Shown: piece by piece, positions 25,429 to 34,128 of the stretch | Numbering within the stretch: the stretch's first letter is position 1 | Layout of the letters: each line of letters opens with the position of its first letter | The notes under the pieces: model-generated | The model's input: the letters and a program-made list of their open reading frames with translations, nothing else | Told to the model about the DNA's origin: nothing | Database searches by the model: none | Program-made: the position numbers and the translations under genes | NCBI GenBank assembly: GCA_016191785.1 | Contig: JACPVJ010000114.1 | Coordinates: 1-64,000 of the forward strand | Origin: Myxococcales bacterium | GTDB taxonomy: Bacteria; Myxococcota_A; Polyangia; Polyangiales; Polyangiaceae | Length of the DNA: 64,000 nt | Direction: 5' to 3'

Positions 25429-27021
25429 ATGGCGTGGCTGCGTTGCGCGGGCGTGCTTCTCTTGATGACGACCGCCTGCGGCGAGAGCGACACCGCCGGC
25501 TCGGGGGGCTCGAGCGGGTCGGCGGGCGCGGGGGCGACGGCTGGCTCGGGGGCCGCGGGGGGGGCCGGCGGCTCCGGCGCCTCGTCGACCGGGGGTGCGC
25601 CGCCCACCGCGGACTGCCCGGGAAAGCTGGCCCCGCGGGAAACCACCGGTCAGACGGAGAAGGTGGGCACGGGCAGCGCCGCGTCGTGCACCGAGCAGGC
25701 GCTGCACGACGCGGTGACCAAGCTCAACGTCTCGGCCCAGGGGGGGACGATCGTCTTCGACTGCGGCGGCGAGCACACCATCACGCTGACCCAGTCGGTG
25801 TTCTTGAAGAAGAAGGCGACGCTGGACGGCGGTGGCAAGCTCACCCTGAGCGGCGGCGGTAAAGTGAGGGTGATCGAGCTCGATCACCACAGCGACTTAG
25901 TGCTGCAGCGCATCACCATCCGCGACGGCTTCGTCAAGGCGGGCAGCGAGAACGAGAGCGGTGCGGGCCTGCTGCATCCGTGGTTCGGCACGCTCGAGGT
26001 CATCGACGTCACCTTCGTGAACAACCACAGCGAGAGCAAAGATCACGACGTGGGCGGCGGCGCCATCTATGCCGGGGGGCTGACCCGAGCGGTGCTGAGC
26101 GGGTGCATCTTCGAGGGCAACAGCGGTTCGACGGGCGGAGGTGTGCTCAGTCGCAGCACCAACCTCGAGGTCACAAGCTCGGTGTTCCGCGGCAACTCTG
26201 CGACCACCTGGGCCGAGAGCGGGCAGTACGGCAACGGTGGCGGGCTGTACATCGACCGCATGTGGCTCGATGCGCCCAAGGACTTCGTGATGTGCGGCAG
26301 CGTGTTCGAGAAGAACACCGCCAAGGTCCATGGCAGCGCGCTCTTCTCCTACAACCTGGAGGGCGTTGGCGCGACCATCGCGAGCTGTAGCTTCAGCGAC
26401 AACGAGATGACCCAAACGGGAACGGGCAGCGTCTATCACGAGGGCGTTCCCCTCTCGCTCACTGGCTCGACCTTTTCGGGCAACTCGACCGGCGAGCACG
26501 CCGGGGGCCTGTTCTTGGGTGGTGGTAGCGACGCCAAGGTCGAGAACTGCACCTTCGACGGCAACAAGACCCCGGGCAACGCCGGCGCGCTCTGGGCGGG
26601 CAACGGCAACGTGACGGTCGAGAGCACGACCTTCGCCAACAACTCAGCCGACTACGGCCCGGTGATCTTCAAGGGGCAGAGCGGCAAGGTGAGGCTCACC
26701 AACGTGGTCTTCTCGAACAACACCACCGACAACCAGTACAGCGCGCTGGCCTGTCACGAGACCTTCGAAGACGGCGGCGGCGTGATTCAATGGCCGGCCA
26801 AGAAGCAGAGCGGCAACGCCGACAAGCCCTGCACCGCGAGCGCGCTGTTCGCGGATCCGTTGCTCGTGCCTCTCGCCGACAACGGCGGGCCCACCCGGAC
26901 GCTGGCGCTTGCCGCAGGGAGCCCAGCGATCGACGTCTCGGACAACTGTCCGACGCGCGACCAGCGTGGCCAGCCGCGGGTGGGCAAGTGCGACTCCGGC
27001 GCCTTCGAATTCACCCCGTGA
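25429..27021 (+). CDS. Lipoprotein with right-handed beta-helix and choice-of-anchor-like C-terminus
   Basis: Predicted 530-residue lipoprotein: signal peptide ending TTAC (Cys 18), Gly/Ala-rich stalk to about 55, then a right-handed parallel beta-helix with many short Asn- and Gly-rich turns (CIFEGNSGSTGGG, STFSGNSTGEHAGGLFLG, CTFDGNKTPGNAG). The end, NCPTRDQRGQPRVGKCDSGAFEF, matches the tail seen on many secreted beta-helix proteins with 'choice-of-anchor Q' labels. Such helices often act on polysaccharides or serve as adhesins; catalytic residues are not recognisable. Residue 1 is ATG 25429, 84 bp from the divergent STAS-like gene. Confidence 0.8.
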   Translation: MAWLRCAGVLLLMTTACGESDTAGSGGSSGSAGAGATAGSGAAGGAGGSGASSTGGAPPTADCPGKLAPRETTGQTEKVGTGSAASCTEQALHDAVTKLNVSAQGGTIVFDCGGEHTITLTQSVFLKKKATLDGGGKLTLSGGGKVRVIELDHHSDLVLQRITIRDGFVKAGSENESGAGLLHPWFGTLEVIDVTFVNNHSESKDHDVGGGAIYAGGLTRAVLSGCIFEGNSGSTGGGVLSRSTNLEVTSSVFRGNSATTWAESGQYGNGGGLYIDRMWLDAPKDFVMCGSVFEKNTAKVHGSALFSYNLEGVGATIASCSFSDNEMTQTGTGSVYHEGVPLSLTGSTFSGNSTGEHAGGLFLGGGSDAKVENCTFDGNKTPGNAGALWAGNGNVTVESTTFANNSADYGPVIFKGQSGKVRLTNVVFSNNTTDNQYSALACHETFEDGGGVIQWPAKKQSGNADKPCTASALFADPLLVPLADNGGPTRTLALAAGSPAIDVSDNCPTRDQRGQPRVGKCDSGAFEFTP

Positions 27022-27166
27022 AACCGCTCGAGGCCCCGACGCGCGTGGCCTTTTCGCGGGTTCGTTGAACGACCGCCCGGTCGCTGCTGGGACCTCGGCT
27101 CCGCTGCTTGGGCGCAGCGGCTGTTGGGCGTACCCGGGTCACCCCCGGAATGTGAGGACCTCGATC

Positions 27167-27763
27167 ATGAAGACTCGTATGTGGATGGGTATCGCGGCGG
27201 GCGTCGTGGGGGCGGCGACCTTGGTGGCGTGTTCGAGCACGGGCGGCGGCGGCGGCGGCACCGGCGGCACGACGACCGCTGGCGGCAGCGGTGGCGTCGG
27301 CGTCGGCGGCGCGTCGAGTGGCGGCGGGTCGTTCGGCGGCGCGTCGAGCGGTGGCAGCTCGAGCGGTGGAAGCTCGAGCGGCGGCAGCTCGAGCGGCGGC
27401 AGCTCGAGTGGCGGTGGCAGCAGCGTGACCCTGCCTGCCGGCTGCGTGCCCGCGGGGCTACAGGCCGAGTGCAATCCCGTCACCAACGAGGCGTGCTCGG
27501 GTGGCGCGGCTTGCGACCTTGGTCAATCTCAGGGCGGCGGCTCGGTGTTGAAGTGCTTCCCTCCGCCGAACACGCAGAAGCTCGGCCAAGCGTGCTCGAA
27601 CGGAGAGAACGGGCCGTTCTGCGAGGGCACCATGCGCTGTGCCGACGAGGTCGATGGCGGCGGCGGCAAATGCAAGAAGTTCTGCTGTTCGAAGGCGGAC
27701 TGCGGTAGCGGCACCTGCACGCCGTTCGAAGCGTCGGCCGGCACCCTCGGCACTTGCGATTGA
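27167..27763 (+). CDS. Gly/Ser-rich lipoprotein with short Cys-rich module
   Basis: Predicted 198-residue lipoprotein: lipobox TLVAC near Cys 22, a Gly/Ser stalk with perfect SSSGG repeats to about residue 85, then about 110 residues with ten cysteines (CNPVTNEACSGGAACDLG, CSNGENGPFCEG, KKFCCSKADCGSGTC). The cysteine spacing resembles disulfide-rich knottin-like modules of myxobacterial surface proteins. GAGGACC lies 8 nt before the ATG at 27167. Function unknown. Confidence 0.75.
   Translation: MKTRMWMGIAAGVVGAATLVACSSTGGGGGGTGGTTTAGGSGGVGVGGASSGGGSFGGASSGGSSSGGSSSGGSSSGGSSSGGGSSVTLPAGCVPAGLQAECNPVTNEACSGGAACDLGQSQGGGSVLKCFPPPNTQKLGQACSNGENGPFCEGTMRCADEVDGGGGKCKKFCCSKADCGSGTCTPFEASAGTLGTCD
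27356..27415. repeat. 15-bp tandem repeat, four units, in a lipoprotein linker
   Basis: Four units of AGCTCGAGCGGCGGC (last one changed at two positions) encode SSSGG-type pentapeptides. Unit length is a multiple of three, so copy-number change keeps the frame. Confidence 0.85.
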
Positions 27764-27818
27764 TGGTCGCGCCTCGCCGCGCGTGGCCGGCCGTTCCGGT
27801 TTGAACTAGAATCCGGTC

Positions 27819-28568
27819 ATGCGCGGCGCGACGTCCCAGCTTCTGCTTGCCTCTGCCCTGGGGGCACCGTTGGTCTTCGGTTGCGCCCAGTCGGACGACA
27901 ACCTCTTCGGCGGAGCCGACGCTGGGGTGGGTGGCTCGACCGCCGGCGGGGCGTCTTCCGGTGGCAGCTCTGCGGCCGGCGGAGCCGGCGGCTTTGGCGG
28001 TAGCGTCGGAGCGACCGGCGGGATGGGCGGAGCACCCGGCGGCACCGGCGGCGTGGGCGGTGCAACCGGCGGCGTGGGCGGTGCAACCGGCGGCACCGGG
28101 GGCTTCGGCGGCACCGGCGGCACCGGCGGCACCGGCGGCACCGGCGGCACCGGCGGCACCGGCGATTGCTGCACGGTCCACGCGACGCCTGGCTGCACCA
28201 ACGCCGCGATCAAGAACTGCGTCTGCGCGAAAGACGCCCTCTGCTGCAGCAACGGTTGGGACGCGGGCTGCGTCAGCGAGGTAAAGACCTTGGGCTGCGG
28301 GAACTGCGGCACCGGCGGCACCGGCGGCAGCGGCGGGTTCGGTGGCAGCGGCGGGTTCGGTGGCAGCGGCGGGTTCGGTGGCAGCGGCGGGTTCGGTGGC
28401 AGCGGCGGCACGACCTCGGGCGACTGCTGCTTTCCAAAGAGCACGCCGGGCTGCAGCAACTCGGCGGTTGCCAACTGCGTGTGTCTCTCTGACTCGTACT
28501 GTTGCTCGGTCTCGTGGGACAGCCTCTGCGCCAGCGAAGTCACGAGCGAGGGCTGCGGCAACTGCTAG
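27819..28568 (+). CDS. Gly-rich lipoprotein with a duplicated CC-WD-CC cysteine module
   Basis: Predicted 249-residue lipoprotein: hydrophobic signal ending LVFGC (Cys 22), then a very Gly-rich linker with embedded repeats, and two copies of a 47-residue module at about residues 116-162 and 203-249. Each copy has the order CC..PGC...(A/V)..NCVC..D..CC...WD..C..EV...GCG.C, with ten cysteines expected to pair. The copies are clearly homologous and are separated by a Gly/Phe spacer of four 6-residue units. I do not know a function; similar CC...WD..C patterns occur in some planctomycete secreted proteins, by memory. The last 4 bp overlap the convergent cytochrome gene. Confidence 0.78.
   Translation: MRGATSQLLLASALGAPLVFGCAQSDDNLFGGADAGVGGSTAGGASSGGSSAAGGAGGFGGSVGATGGMGGAPGGTGGVGGATGGVGGATGGTGGFGGTGGTGGTGGTGGTGGTGDCCTVHATPGCTNAAIKNCVCAKDALCCSNGWDAGCVSEVKTLGCGNCGTGGTGGSGGFGGSGGFGGSGGFGGSGGFGGSGGTTSGDCCFPKSTPGCSNSAVANCVCLSDSYCCSVSWDSLCASEVTSEGCGNC
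28110..28163. repeat. 9-bp tandem repeat, six units
   Basis: Six perfect units of GGCACCGGC encode Gly-Thr-Gly tripeptides in the lipoprotein linker. It is a slippage-prone, in-frame microsatellite. Confidence 0.9.
28326..28397. repeat. 18-bp tandem repeat, four units
   Basis: Four perfect head-to-tail units of GGCAGCGGCGGGTTCGGT encode Gly-Ser-Gly-Gly-Phe-Gly. The identity of all four units at DNA level suggests recent expansion. They form the spacer between the two cysteine modules. Confidence 0.9.
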
Positions 28569-30559
28569 TACACGTCGTGCGCGGTGTTGTAGACGTTGAA
28601 TTTGCCGGTCGGCGTCTGCAGCCCCTTGATGCGTGACTTCTCCTGCAGCGTGGTCGAGTCGTAGATGACGATCTCGCCGGCGGTGTCCCAGACCGACACC
28701 CAGATCTCGTCCCCGGTGCGGTTGAACTCGGGGTGCAGGGCCTTGCCCTGCTTGGTCGCCTCGAAGCAGTGGTCCAGCTTGCCGTCTTGCTTTGAATAGG
28801 CGCAGATCTGCCGCATCGCGGTGCCGGTGGTGGCGAGGGCCATGTCCGCCACGACCCACGGCGATTTCGGGTGAGTCTTCAGGAACAGGCTGCCCGCGGC
28901 GGGGAGCGTGGCCTTGCGCACGACCTTCCAGGCATCTGCCGCGTGGCCCGCCGGGTCGGCGCCGTACACCGCCAGCGTGCCTTCGCCCAGGTGGGTGGTG
29001 GCGTTCACTGGGCCGTAGGTCGGGTCGACCCAGTTGGCACCGCGCCCCGGGTGCGGAAGCTTGCCGGTCTCGAACGTGCCCGCCAGCGTATGGTTCTTCA
29101 AGTCGATGACGACCATGCGGTTCTCGGCGTTGGCGGCGAGCATGAAATACCGTCCGGTGGCGTCGAGGCCGCCGTCGTGCAGGAAGCGTTTGGCTGCGAT
29201 CTTGCTGACCATGGGGAAGCCGGGCTTCGAATAGTCCACGATCCCGACGTATCCCGACTCTTTCAGCGCCACGGCCCACTCGGGGGCGTCGTGCACGCCC
29301 ACGATGGACGCCACGCGCACTTCCTTCAGGTCGTCGCCGTCGATGGACTTGCCGAGGACGTCGTGCAGGGCGAGGGGCTCGAGGGTCAGTCCATCGAAGA
29401 CCATGTACTGCGGGGGCCAGTAGCAGCCCTGGATGGCGTACTTGTCTTCATAGCCCGCCAGCTTGCTGCTCTCGACGCTGCGCGCGTCGAAGCAACCGCG
29501 CACCTTGGCCACCGCCTGCGGCACCTTGGCCCACAGATCGATCAGCGTCACCCAACCATCGCGGCCCACGGCTTGGAAATATCGCCCGGTCGACGACGCC
29601 CGGAGGATGTGCACCGCGAAGCCGGTGTCGATGCGCGCCACTTCGGTCCGCGACTTGGCATCGATGATCGCGACCTTGCCGATGTCTCGCAGAATGACCC
29701 CGAAGAAGTCCTGCCAGTCGTAGCTGTGCTCTGGCGCCGCCGGTCGCTGCCCCACGGGCACGATCACGCTCCAGCTGGCCTTGGCCGTGTCCAGCGAGAG
29801 GGGCGGACCGGCGGGTGGCGGCAACTGGAGGAACGCCGCCATCTGCGCAATCTCGGTCTCGGAGAGCAGCTTCTCTTTGCCCCAGGCCGGCATGCCCCAC
29901 GGTCGGCCGTTTCGCACCACCGCCGCCAGCGTGTCCGTGCCGAGCTTCTTGGAGGCCGCTTCACCGATGTCGGGGCCGGTGGCGCCGGCGCGCAGCGTGC
30001 CGTGGCAGCCCGCGCAGCGGTTGAAGTAGGTCATCTTGGTCGCCTCGAGCTCCGGGTCCGAGAGCTTCACCGGCGCGGAGATCGGCATCGCCCCGACCCC
30101 GCTCTGGTAAGCGAGGTACGCCAGCACGTCAGTGATGTCGTCGTTCGTCAGCTCGGGGTCCGGCATCACGATGCCGCCCCACTTGGCGATCAACCCTTCG
30201 GCGTATGGGTTGCCCTCGGCGACCACCGCCGCAGGGTCGGTCAGCCACTTTCTCAGCCACGGTTCGGGGCGCTTCTTGTGGATGTCGGTCAGATCGGGAC
30301 CGCGCTTCAGATCGCCGTGCCCGAGCGTGTGGCACGCCACGCAGTCGCGACGGAAGATGGTCTCGCCGCGCGCGACGGCAGGGTCGACAGGCGGGGCGTC
30401 GCTGGCGGCGTCGCCGTCGATCGCGTCGGCGCCCGCGTCCGTGCCGGCGTCGCTGTCCGGCTTCCCCTTCTGCTTGCCGGGGTCGTCGTCCGAGCACGCA
30501 ACGACTGCAAATAGCCCGAGAACGGCGCCCGCCAAGGCGCGCGAGAGTGCTGGGTGCAT
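28565..30559 (-). CDS. Two-heme cytochrome c / cytochrome cd1 nitrite reductase-like lipoprotein
   Basis: Predicted 664-residue exported lipoprotein (lipobox AVVAC, Cys 22) with an Asp/Ala-rich linker, two cytochrome c motifs (CVACH near 73-77 and CAGCH near 182-186), and a C-terminal eight-bladed domain like the heme d1 propeller of NirS. Blade motifs include RFLHDGGLDATGRYFML and GVHDAPEWAVAL, whose histidines match the two active-site histidines of NirS. NirS reduces nitrite to nitric oxide; usual NirS has one c-type heme. No heme d1 assembly genes (nirF, nirJ and others) are in the window, so activity and even the cofactor are uncertain; a NirN-like or other d1-fold protein is possible. 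ATG 30559 is the only good start. Confidence 0.82.
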   Translation of the reverse strand: MHPALSRALAGAVLGLFAVVACSDDDPGKQKGKPDSDAGTDAGADAIDGDAASDAPPVDPAVARGETIFRRDCVACHTLGHGDLKRGPDLTDIHKKRPEPWLRKWLTDPAAVVAEGNPYAEGLIAKWGGIVMPDPELTNDDITDVLAYLAYQSGVGAMPISAPVKLSDPELEATKMTYFNRCAGCHGTLRAGATGPDIGEAASKKLGTDTLAAVVRNGRPWGMPAWGKEKLLSETEIAQMAAFLQLPPPAGPPLSLDTAKASWSVIVPVGQRPAAPEHSYDWQDFFGVILRDIGKVAIIDAKSRTEVARIDTGFAVHILRASSTGRYFQAVGRDGWVTLIDLWAKVPQAVAKVRGCFDARSVESSKLAGYEDKYAIQGCYWPPQYMVFDGLTLEPLALHDVLGKSIDGDDLKEVRVASIVGVHDAPEWAVALKESGYVGIVDYSKPGFPMVSKIAAKRFLHDGGLDATGRYFMLAANAENRMVVIDLKNHTLAGTFETGKLPHPGRGANWVDPTYGPVNATTHLGEGTLAVYGADPAGHAADAWKVVRKATLPAAGSLFLKTHPKSPWVVADMALATTGTAMRQICAYSKQDGKLDHCFEATKQGKALHPEFNRTGDEIWVSVWDTAGEIVIYDSTTLQEKSRIKGLQTPTGKFNVYNTAHDVY

Positions 30560-30579
30560 CGACCACTAGTGATGCACCC
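30552..30579. promoter_or_regulatory. Inverted repeat spanning the start codon of the cd1-like gene
   Basis: GGGTGCATC (30552-30560) and GATGCACCC (30571-30579) are perfect 9-bp complementary arms around a 10-nt loop, and one arm contains the ATG of the cytochrome gene. In mRNA this would make a stable hairpin that hides the start codon; in DNA it could be a dimer operator. No ribosome binding sequence is visible just upstream, which adds to the impression of translational control. Confidence 0.6.
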
Positions 30580-30596
30580 GGTCGCGCGAATTGCAA

Positions 30597-30613
30597 CGCG
30601 ACAAGTTGTCGCG
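30597..30613. promoter_or_regulatory. Perfect 17-bp palindrome upstream of the cd1-like gene
   Basis: CGCGACAAGTTGTCGCG has two perfect 8-bp arms around one central base and lies 38-54 bp upstream of the cytochrome start codon. It has the form of a homodimer operator but does not match FNR/DNR (TTGAT-N4-ATCAA) or CRP (TGTGA-N6-TCACA) boxes. Confidence 0.6.
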
Positions 30614-31260
30614 CCCGCCGGACCTCCCCACCCACGCCGCGCAGGCGTTGCGCGAAACGCTCGCATCGCAGGCATGCTGCTGCGGCGGCGGCCCTCGCAC
30701 GCCACGTTCACGTGGGGCAGGCACAACGACCCGAAGTGCGCGCATTCGAGGTCGACCCGTGGCTGTCAGCGCCTCCACACCCGGTTTCCGCTCCCACGCC
30801 GAGCACTTCGTGCCGATGAGCTGCGAGACACAGGCTGACGGGCCCGTTCTGCGCGCTCAGCGAGCAGTTCGGCGACGGGCGCGTGGCTCGAGTCCATGCA
30901 GTTCGGAGCCGAGGACACTTTCCTTTCGCTTCTGTCGCATTCGTTCGCGCGGCGGTTCGCGGGGCGAACAGTCTGGCCCCCTCTGCGCCACCCCGCGGCC
31001 ACATCCCTTGAAAACGCTCGATGGGTGAGCGATTCGCGCCTGTCGGGCGGCTGAGAGACGCGCAGTGTTCGCATGGGCGAGCAAATGCGCGCCCTCAGCT
31101 CGCTCCACGCGCCGTCGCGAGAGGGGCAACCTCTCGGAGCTCGCCCTCGTGCTGCGGGGGGTGCTCGACCGAGGAACGCGGCGCCGTCGCGAGAGGGGCA
31201 ACCTGTCGGAGCTCGCCCTCGTGCTGCGGGGCGCTCAGCCGTCCGCCCCGGACGACGCCG
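30614..31260. other. Gene-poor 650-bp stretch between the cd1-like and 3D-domain genes
   Basis: I see no credible gene on either strand here. All open frames are Arg/Ser/Ala-rich translations without start-site or domain support. The right third holds the 51-bp direct repeat at 31109-31231. The left part contains Ser/Arg-rich potential coding only through GC bias. It could carry promoters for the cytochrome gene, an uncharacterised small RNA, or remnants of a lost gene. Confidence 0.6.
31109..31231. repeat. 51-bp direct repeat (copies at 31109-31159 and 31181-31231) with internal hairpin
   Basis: Two copies, 72 bp apart, are identical at 50 of 51 positions. Copy 1 contains a perfect hairpin, CGAGAGG-GGCAA-CCTCTCG (31118-31136); the single change in copy 2 (C to G at 31205) breaks one pair of that stem. 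The repeat is non-coding by all signs and is 30 bp from the end of the 3D-domain gene. The spacer between copies is 21 bp. Confidence 0.8.
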
Positions 31261-32199
31261 CTACTCCCCCGCCTCGCCCTTCTTCGCCTTGCCCTTCTTC
31301 TTCTCTTTCTTCTCGGGCTCCGTGGCTCGCGAGGGCGCGCTCGGCGGCGCAGGGTCGCTGGTCGCTCGCGCGCACTTCGGGCTGTCGAGCACCAGCGTCA
31401 CGCCGTCGTTGCTCGGCACGAGCTTGTTCCACAGCCGCGTCATGCTCGGGTGCCCGGTGAACACGTCCACGTGCTTGCCCTTCACGCGCAGCCCGCGGTC
31501 TTGTGCCAGAAAGCAGCCGTCGTGCAGGCCGCTCGACTCCGCGTCGCGCGGCATGCCCTCGAGCTCGGGAATGTAGACCGTGGTCCCGAGAGGGATCACG
31601 TCGCTGTCCACTGCCACCGTGTAGAGCGGCGTGATGGCGCCGCCGGTGGCGCCGCGACCGTAGGGGAACTGCTTCGGGTCGAGGGCGTCGAAGCAGATTT
31701 TCTGGCCCGTCTTGGCGCAGACCGCGGCGCACGAGCAGTCGCGCTTGGCGAAGCTGGCGGTCTGCCCACTCGCCAGGGTGCCGCTGCCCTGCACGCACAC
31801 GGCCTGGTAGAACCCCGCGGGCACCTCTTTGATGGTTTGGCACTCGGCGTTCTTGAGCGCCGTCGTGGGGCCGCTGAACTCCGACTCGCTGGGGAAGTCG
31901 TAATAGGTGTTGCGGAACTTGCCGAGTACCTTGCCCTCGAGCTTGCCACCCAGCTGACGAACCGGTCGAAGCGGCTCGTCGCTCAGGTTCTTCGCGCCGC
32001 GCTCCGACTCTTCGTCGCTCAGCGTGCGACCGTCGAGCGCGCTCGCGCGCGGGGACTTGGGGCGGCTCCCTTTGCCGCCGGCACCGCTCGGCGCCGGGGG
32101 GAAGCCCTCGTCCGGCAGCGGCTGCGCCATCCAGTTCGAGCCTGCGGTCGAGCACGCGAAACTGCTGAAGAGTCCAGCGAGGAGCAAGGTGCGTTTCAT
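31261..32199 (-). CDS. 3D-domain lipoprotein (MltA-related fold), probable cell-wall protein
   Basis: Predicted 312-residue lipoprotein (lipobox SSFAC near Cys 16). Residues about 80-290 contain a 3D domain: IPLGTTVYIPELEG, then HDGCFLAQDRGLRVKGKHVD with the second and third aspartates of the DDD set, and TVAVDSDVIPLG with the first. 3D domains form a double-psi barrel shared with MltA lytic transglycosylases; alone they are found in Rpf-like muralytic proteins. Several Cys pairs suggest disulfides. The C-terminus is Lys-rich. A wall-remodelling role near the M15 peptidase is likely. ATG 32199 is used. Confidence 0.8.
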   Translation of the reverse strand: MKRTLLLAGLFSSFACSTAGSNWMAQPLPDEGFPPAPSGAGGKGSRPKSPRASALDGRTLSDEESERGAKNLSDEPLRPVRQLGGKLEGKVLGKFRNTYYDFPSESEFSGPTTALKNAECQTIKEVPAGFYQAVCVQGSGTLASGQTASFAKRDCSCAAVCAKTGQKICFDALDPKQFPYGRGATGGAITPLYTVAVDSDVIPLGTTVYIPELEGMPRDAESSGLHDGCFLAQDRGLRVKGKHVDVFTGHPSMTRLWNKLVPSNDGVTLVLDSPKCARATSDPAPPSAPSRATEPEKKEKKKGKAKKGEAGE

Positions 32200-32346
32200 T
32201 CGAGTTTCTCGTCGCGGGCCACTGTCGAAAACGCTAGCACTGGGTCCGGGCCTTGCCCGGTCTATGCCGAGGGCGGCGCCCCGGGCCAACAATTCGGTTG
32301 GATTTTCTTGGGCAAGCGGTCGATCGCGCGCTAGTGGGTGCGGCGC

Positions 32347-33078
32347 ATGCCGTCGGCCCTTCGAGTCTCGGGCGCGAGCCTCGTCGCCTGCGCCCTCCTG
32401 GCGCTCTTGCCCGGCGCCGGGCGGGCAGAGCCCCATCGCGCACCCACGGCCCGCTCGGCCAAGCGCGCCGAGGCCGCGCACCGCGCCAAGCCGAAGAAGG
32501 TCAAGAAGGCCTGCGCTCGCGAGAAGGCGAAGCCATTCCTGGTCCGTCAGAACTACCTGAAGAGTGGCCAGCTGCCGAAAGCGCTGCGCTTCCGCGCCGA
32601 GCGCTACGGCTGGGTCGAGGGCGCGGGTCTCGAAGGCTTCGCGGAGCACAGCGCCCTGTCGCAGGCGGCGCAGACCACGTTCATGGGCCTGCCCATTCGG
32701 GTGCACAAGAAGGTGGTGCCCAAGCTGCGCTGCGTCGAGCGGACGATTCGCAAGAGCTGCAACGGCAAGGGCAAGCGCTACGTCCCGAAGGCGATCGGGG
32801 GCTTCCGCGAGGCGAACACCTACCGGCAGGGCGAGGTGTCGAACCACATGTTCGGCATCGCCATCGACATCGATCCCGACCGCAACCCGTGCTGCGGGTG
32901 CGTCGACCCCTGGCCGAGCCATCGCTACTGTCAGGGCGGGGCCAAGAACGTGTTCGAGAAGACCGAGCTCACTCGCTGCTGGATCGACGCCTTCGAGCAA
33001 CACGGGTTCTACTGGCTCGGTCGTGACCAGCTCGAAGACACCATGCACTTCGAGTACCTGGGCGACCCGGACCGCTGA
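32347..33078 (+). CDS. M15-family zinc peptidase (L-alanyl-D-glutamate / D-Ala carboxypeptidase-like)
   Basis: Predicted 243-residue exported peptidase. A signal peptide ends at about residue 27. The M15 zinc motifs are visible: NHMFGIAIDID (His and Asp ligands, HxxGxAxD) and, near the C-terminus, DTMHFEY (third ligand). Extra cysteines (NPCCGCVDPW, RCWID, RSCNG) suggest a disulfide-stabilised form. It should cut peptidoglycan stem peptides. ATG 32347 is preferred to GTG 32338. It is divergent from the 3D-domain gene, 147 bp away, and ends 7 bp before a convergent DUF808 gene. Confidence 0.85.
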   Translation: MPSALRVSGASLVACALLALLPGAGRAEPHRAPTARSAKRAEAAHRAKPKKVKKACAREKAKPFLVRQNYLKSGQLPKALRFRAERYGWVEGAGLEGFAEHSALSQAAQTTFMGLPIRVHKKVVPKLRCVERTIRKSCNGKGKRYVPKAIGGFREANTYRQGEVSNHMFGIAIDIDPDRNPCCGCVDPWPSHRYCQGGAKNVFEKTELTRCWIDAFEQHGFYWLGRDQLEDTMHFEYLGDPDR

Positions 33079-33085
33079 AGGCGGC

Positions 33086-33964
<879 letters not shown>

Positions 33965-34128
33965 CGAGGAGCGTTCCTAGGGTTCCCGCCACCCCGAGGC
34001 AAGTCCCGCGCTCCGTCGGCCGTCCGAGTCGAGCGGAGAAAGTCGCGCAGTTTCCGCGGTAGAGTCGCGATTTTTCGACATCGAGCCGGCGTTGCGCTAG
34101 TGGCGTCGCACTCTTCCGGGGAAAAACC

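Noticed and set aside
28110..28397. Possible CRISPR-like array
   Set aside because: The repeats are short (9 and 18 bp), without variable spacers, and lie in frame inside a lipoprotein linker.
27480..29279. Minus-strand frame of 599 codons across two lipoprotein genes and the cytochrome gene
   Set aside because: It is a shadow of the Gly-rich repeats; it has Ala-Pro-type simple repeats only.
32246..32305. Short hairpins CCGGGC-CTT-GCCCGG and CCAAC...GTTGG before the M15 gene
   Set aside because: They lie in a divergent gene gap where a terminator has no purpose; weak and likely chance at this GC content.
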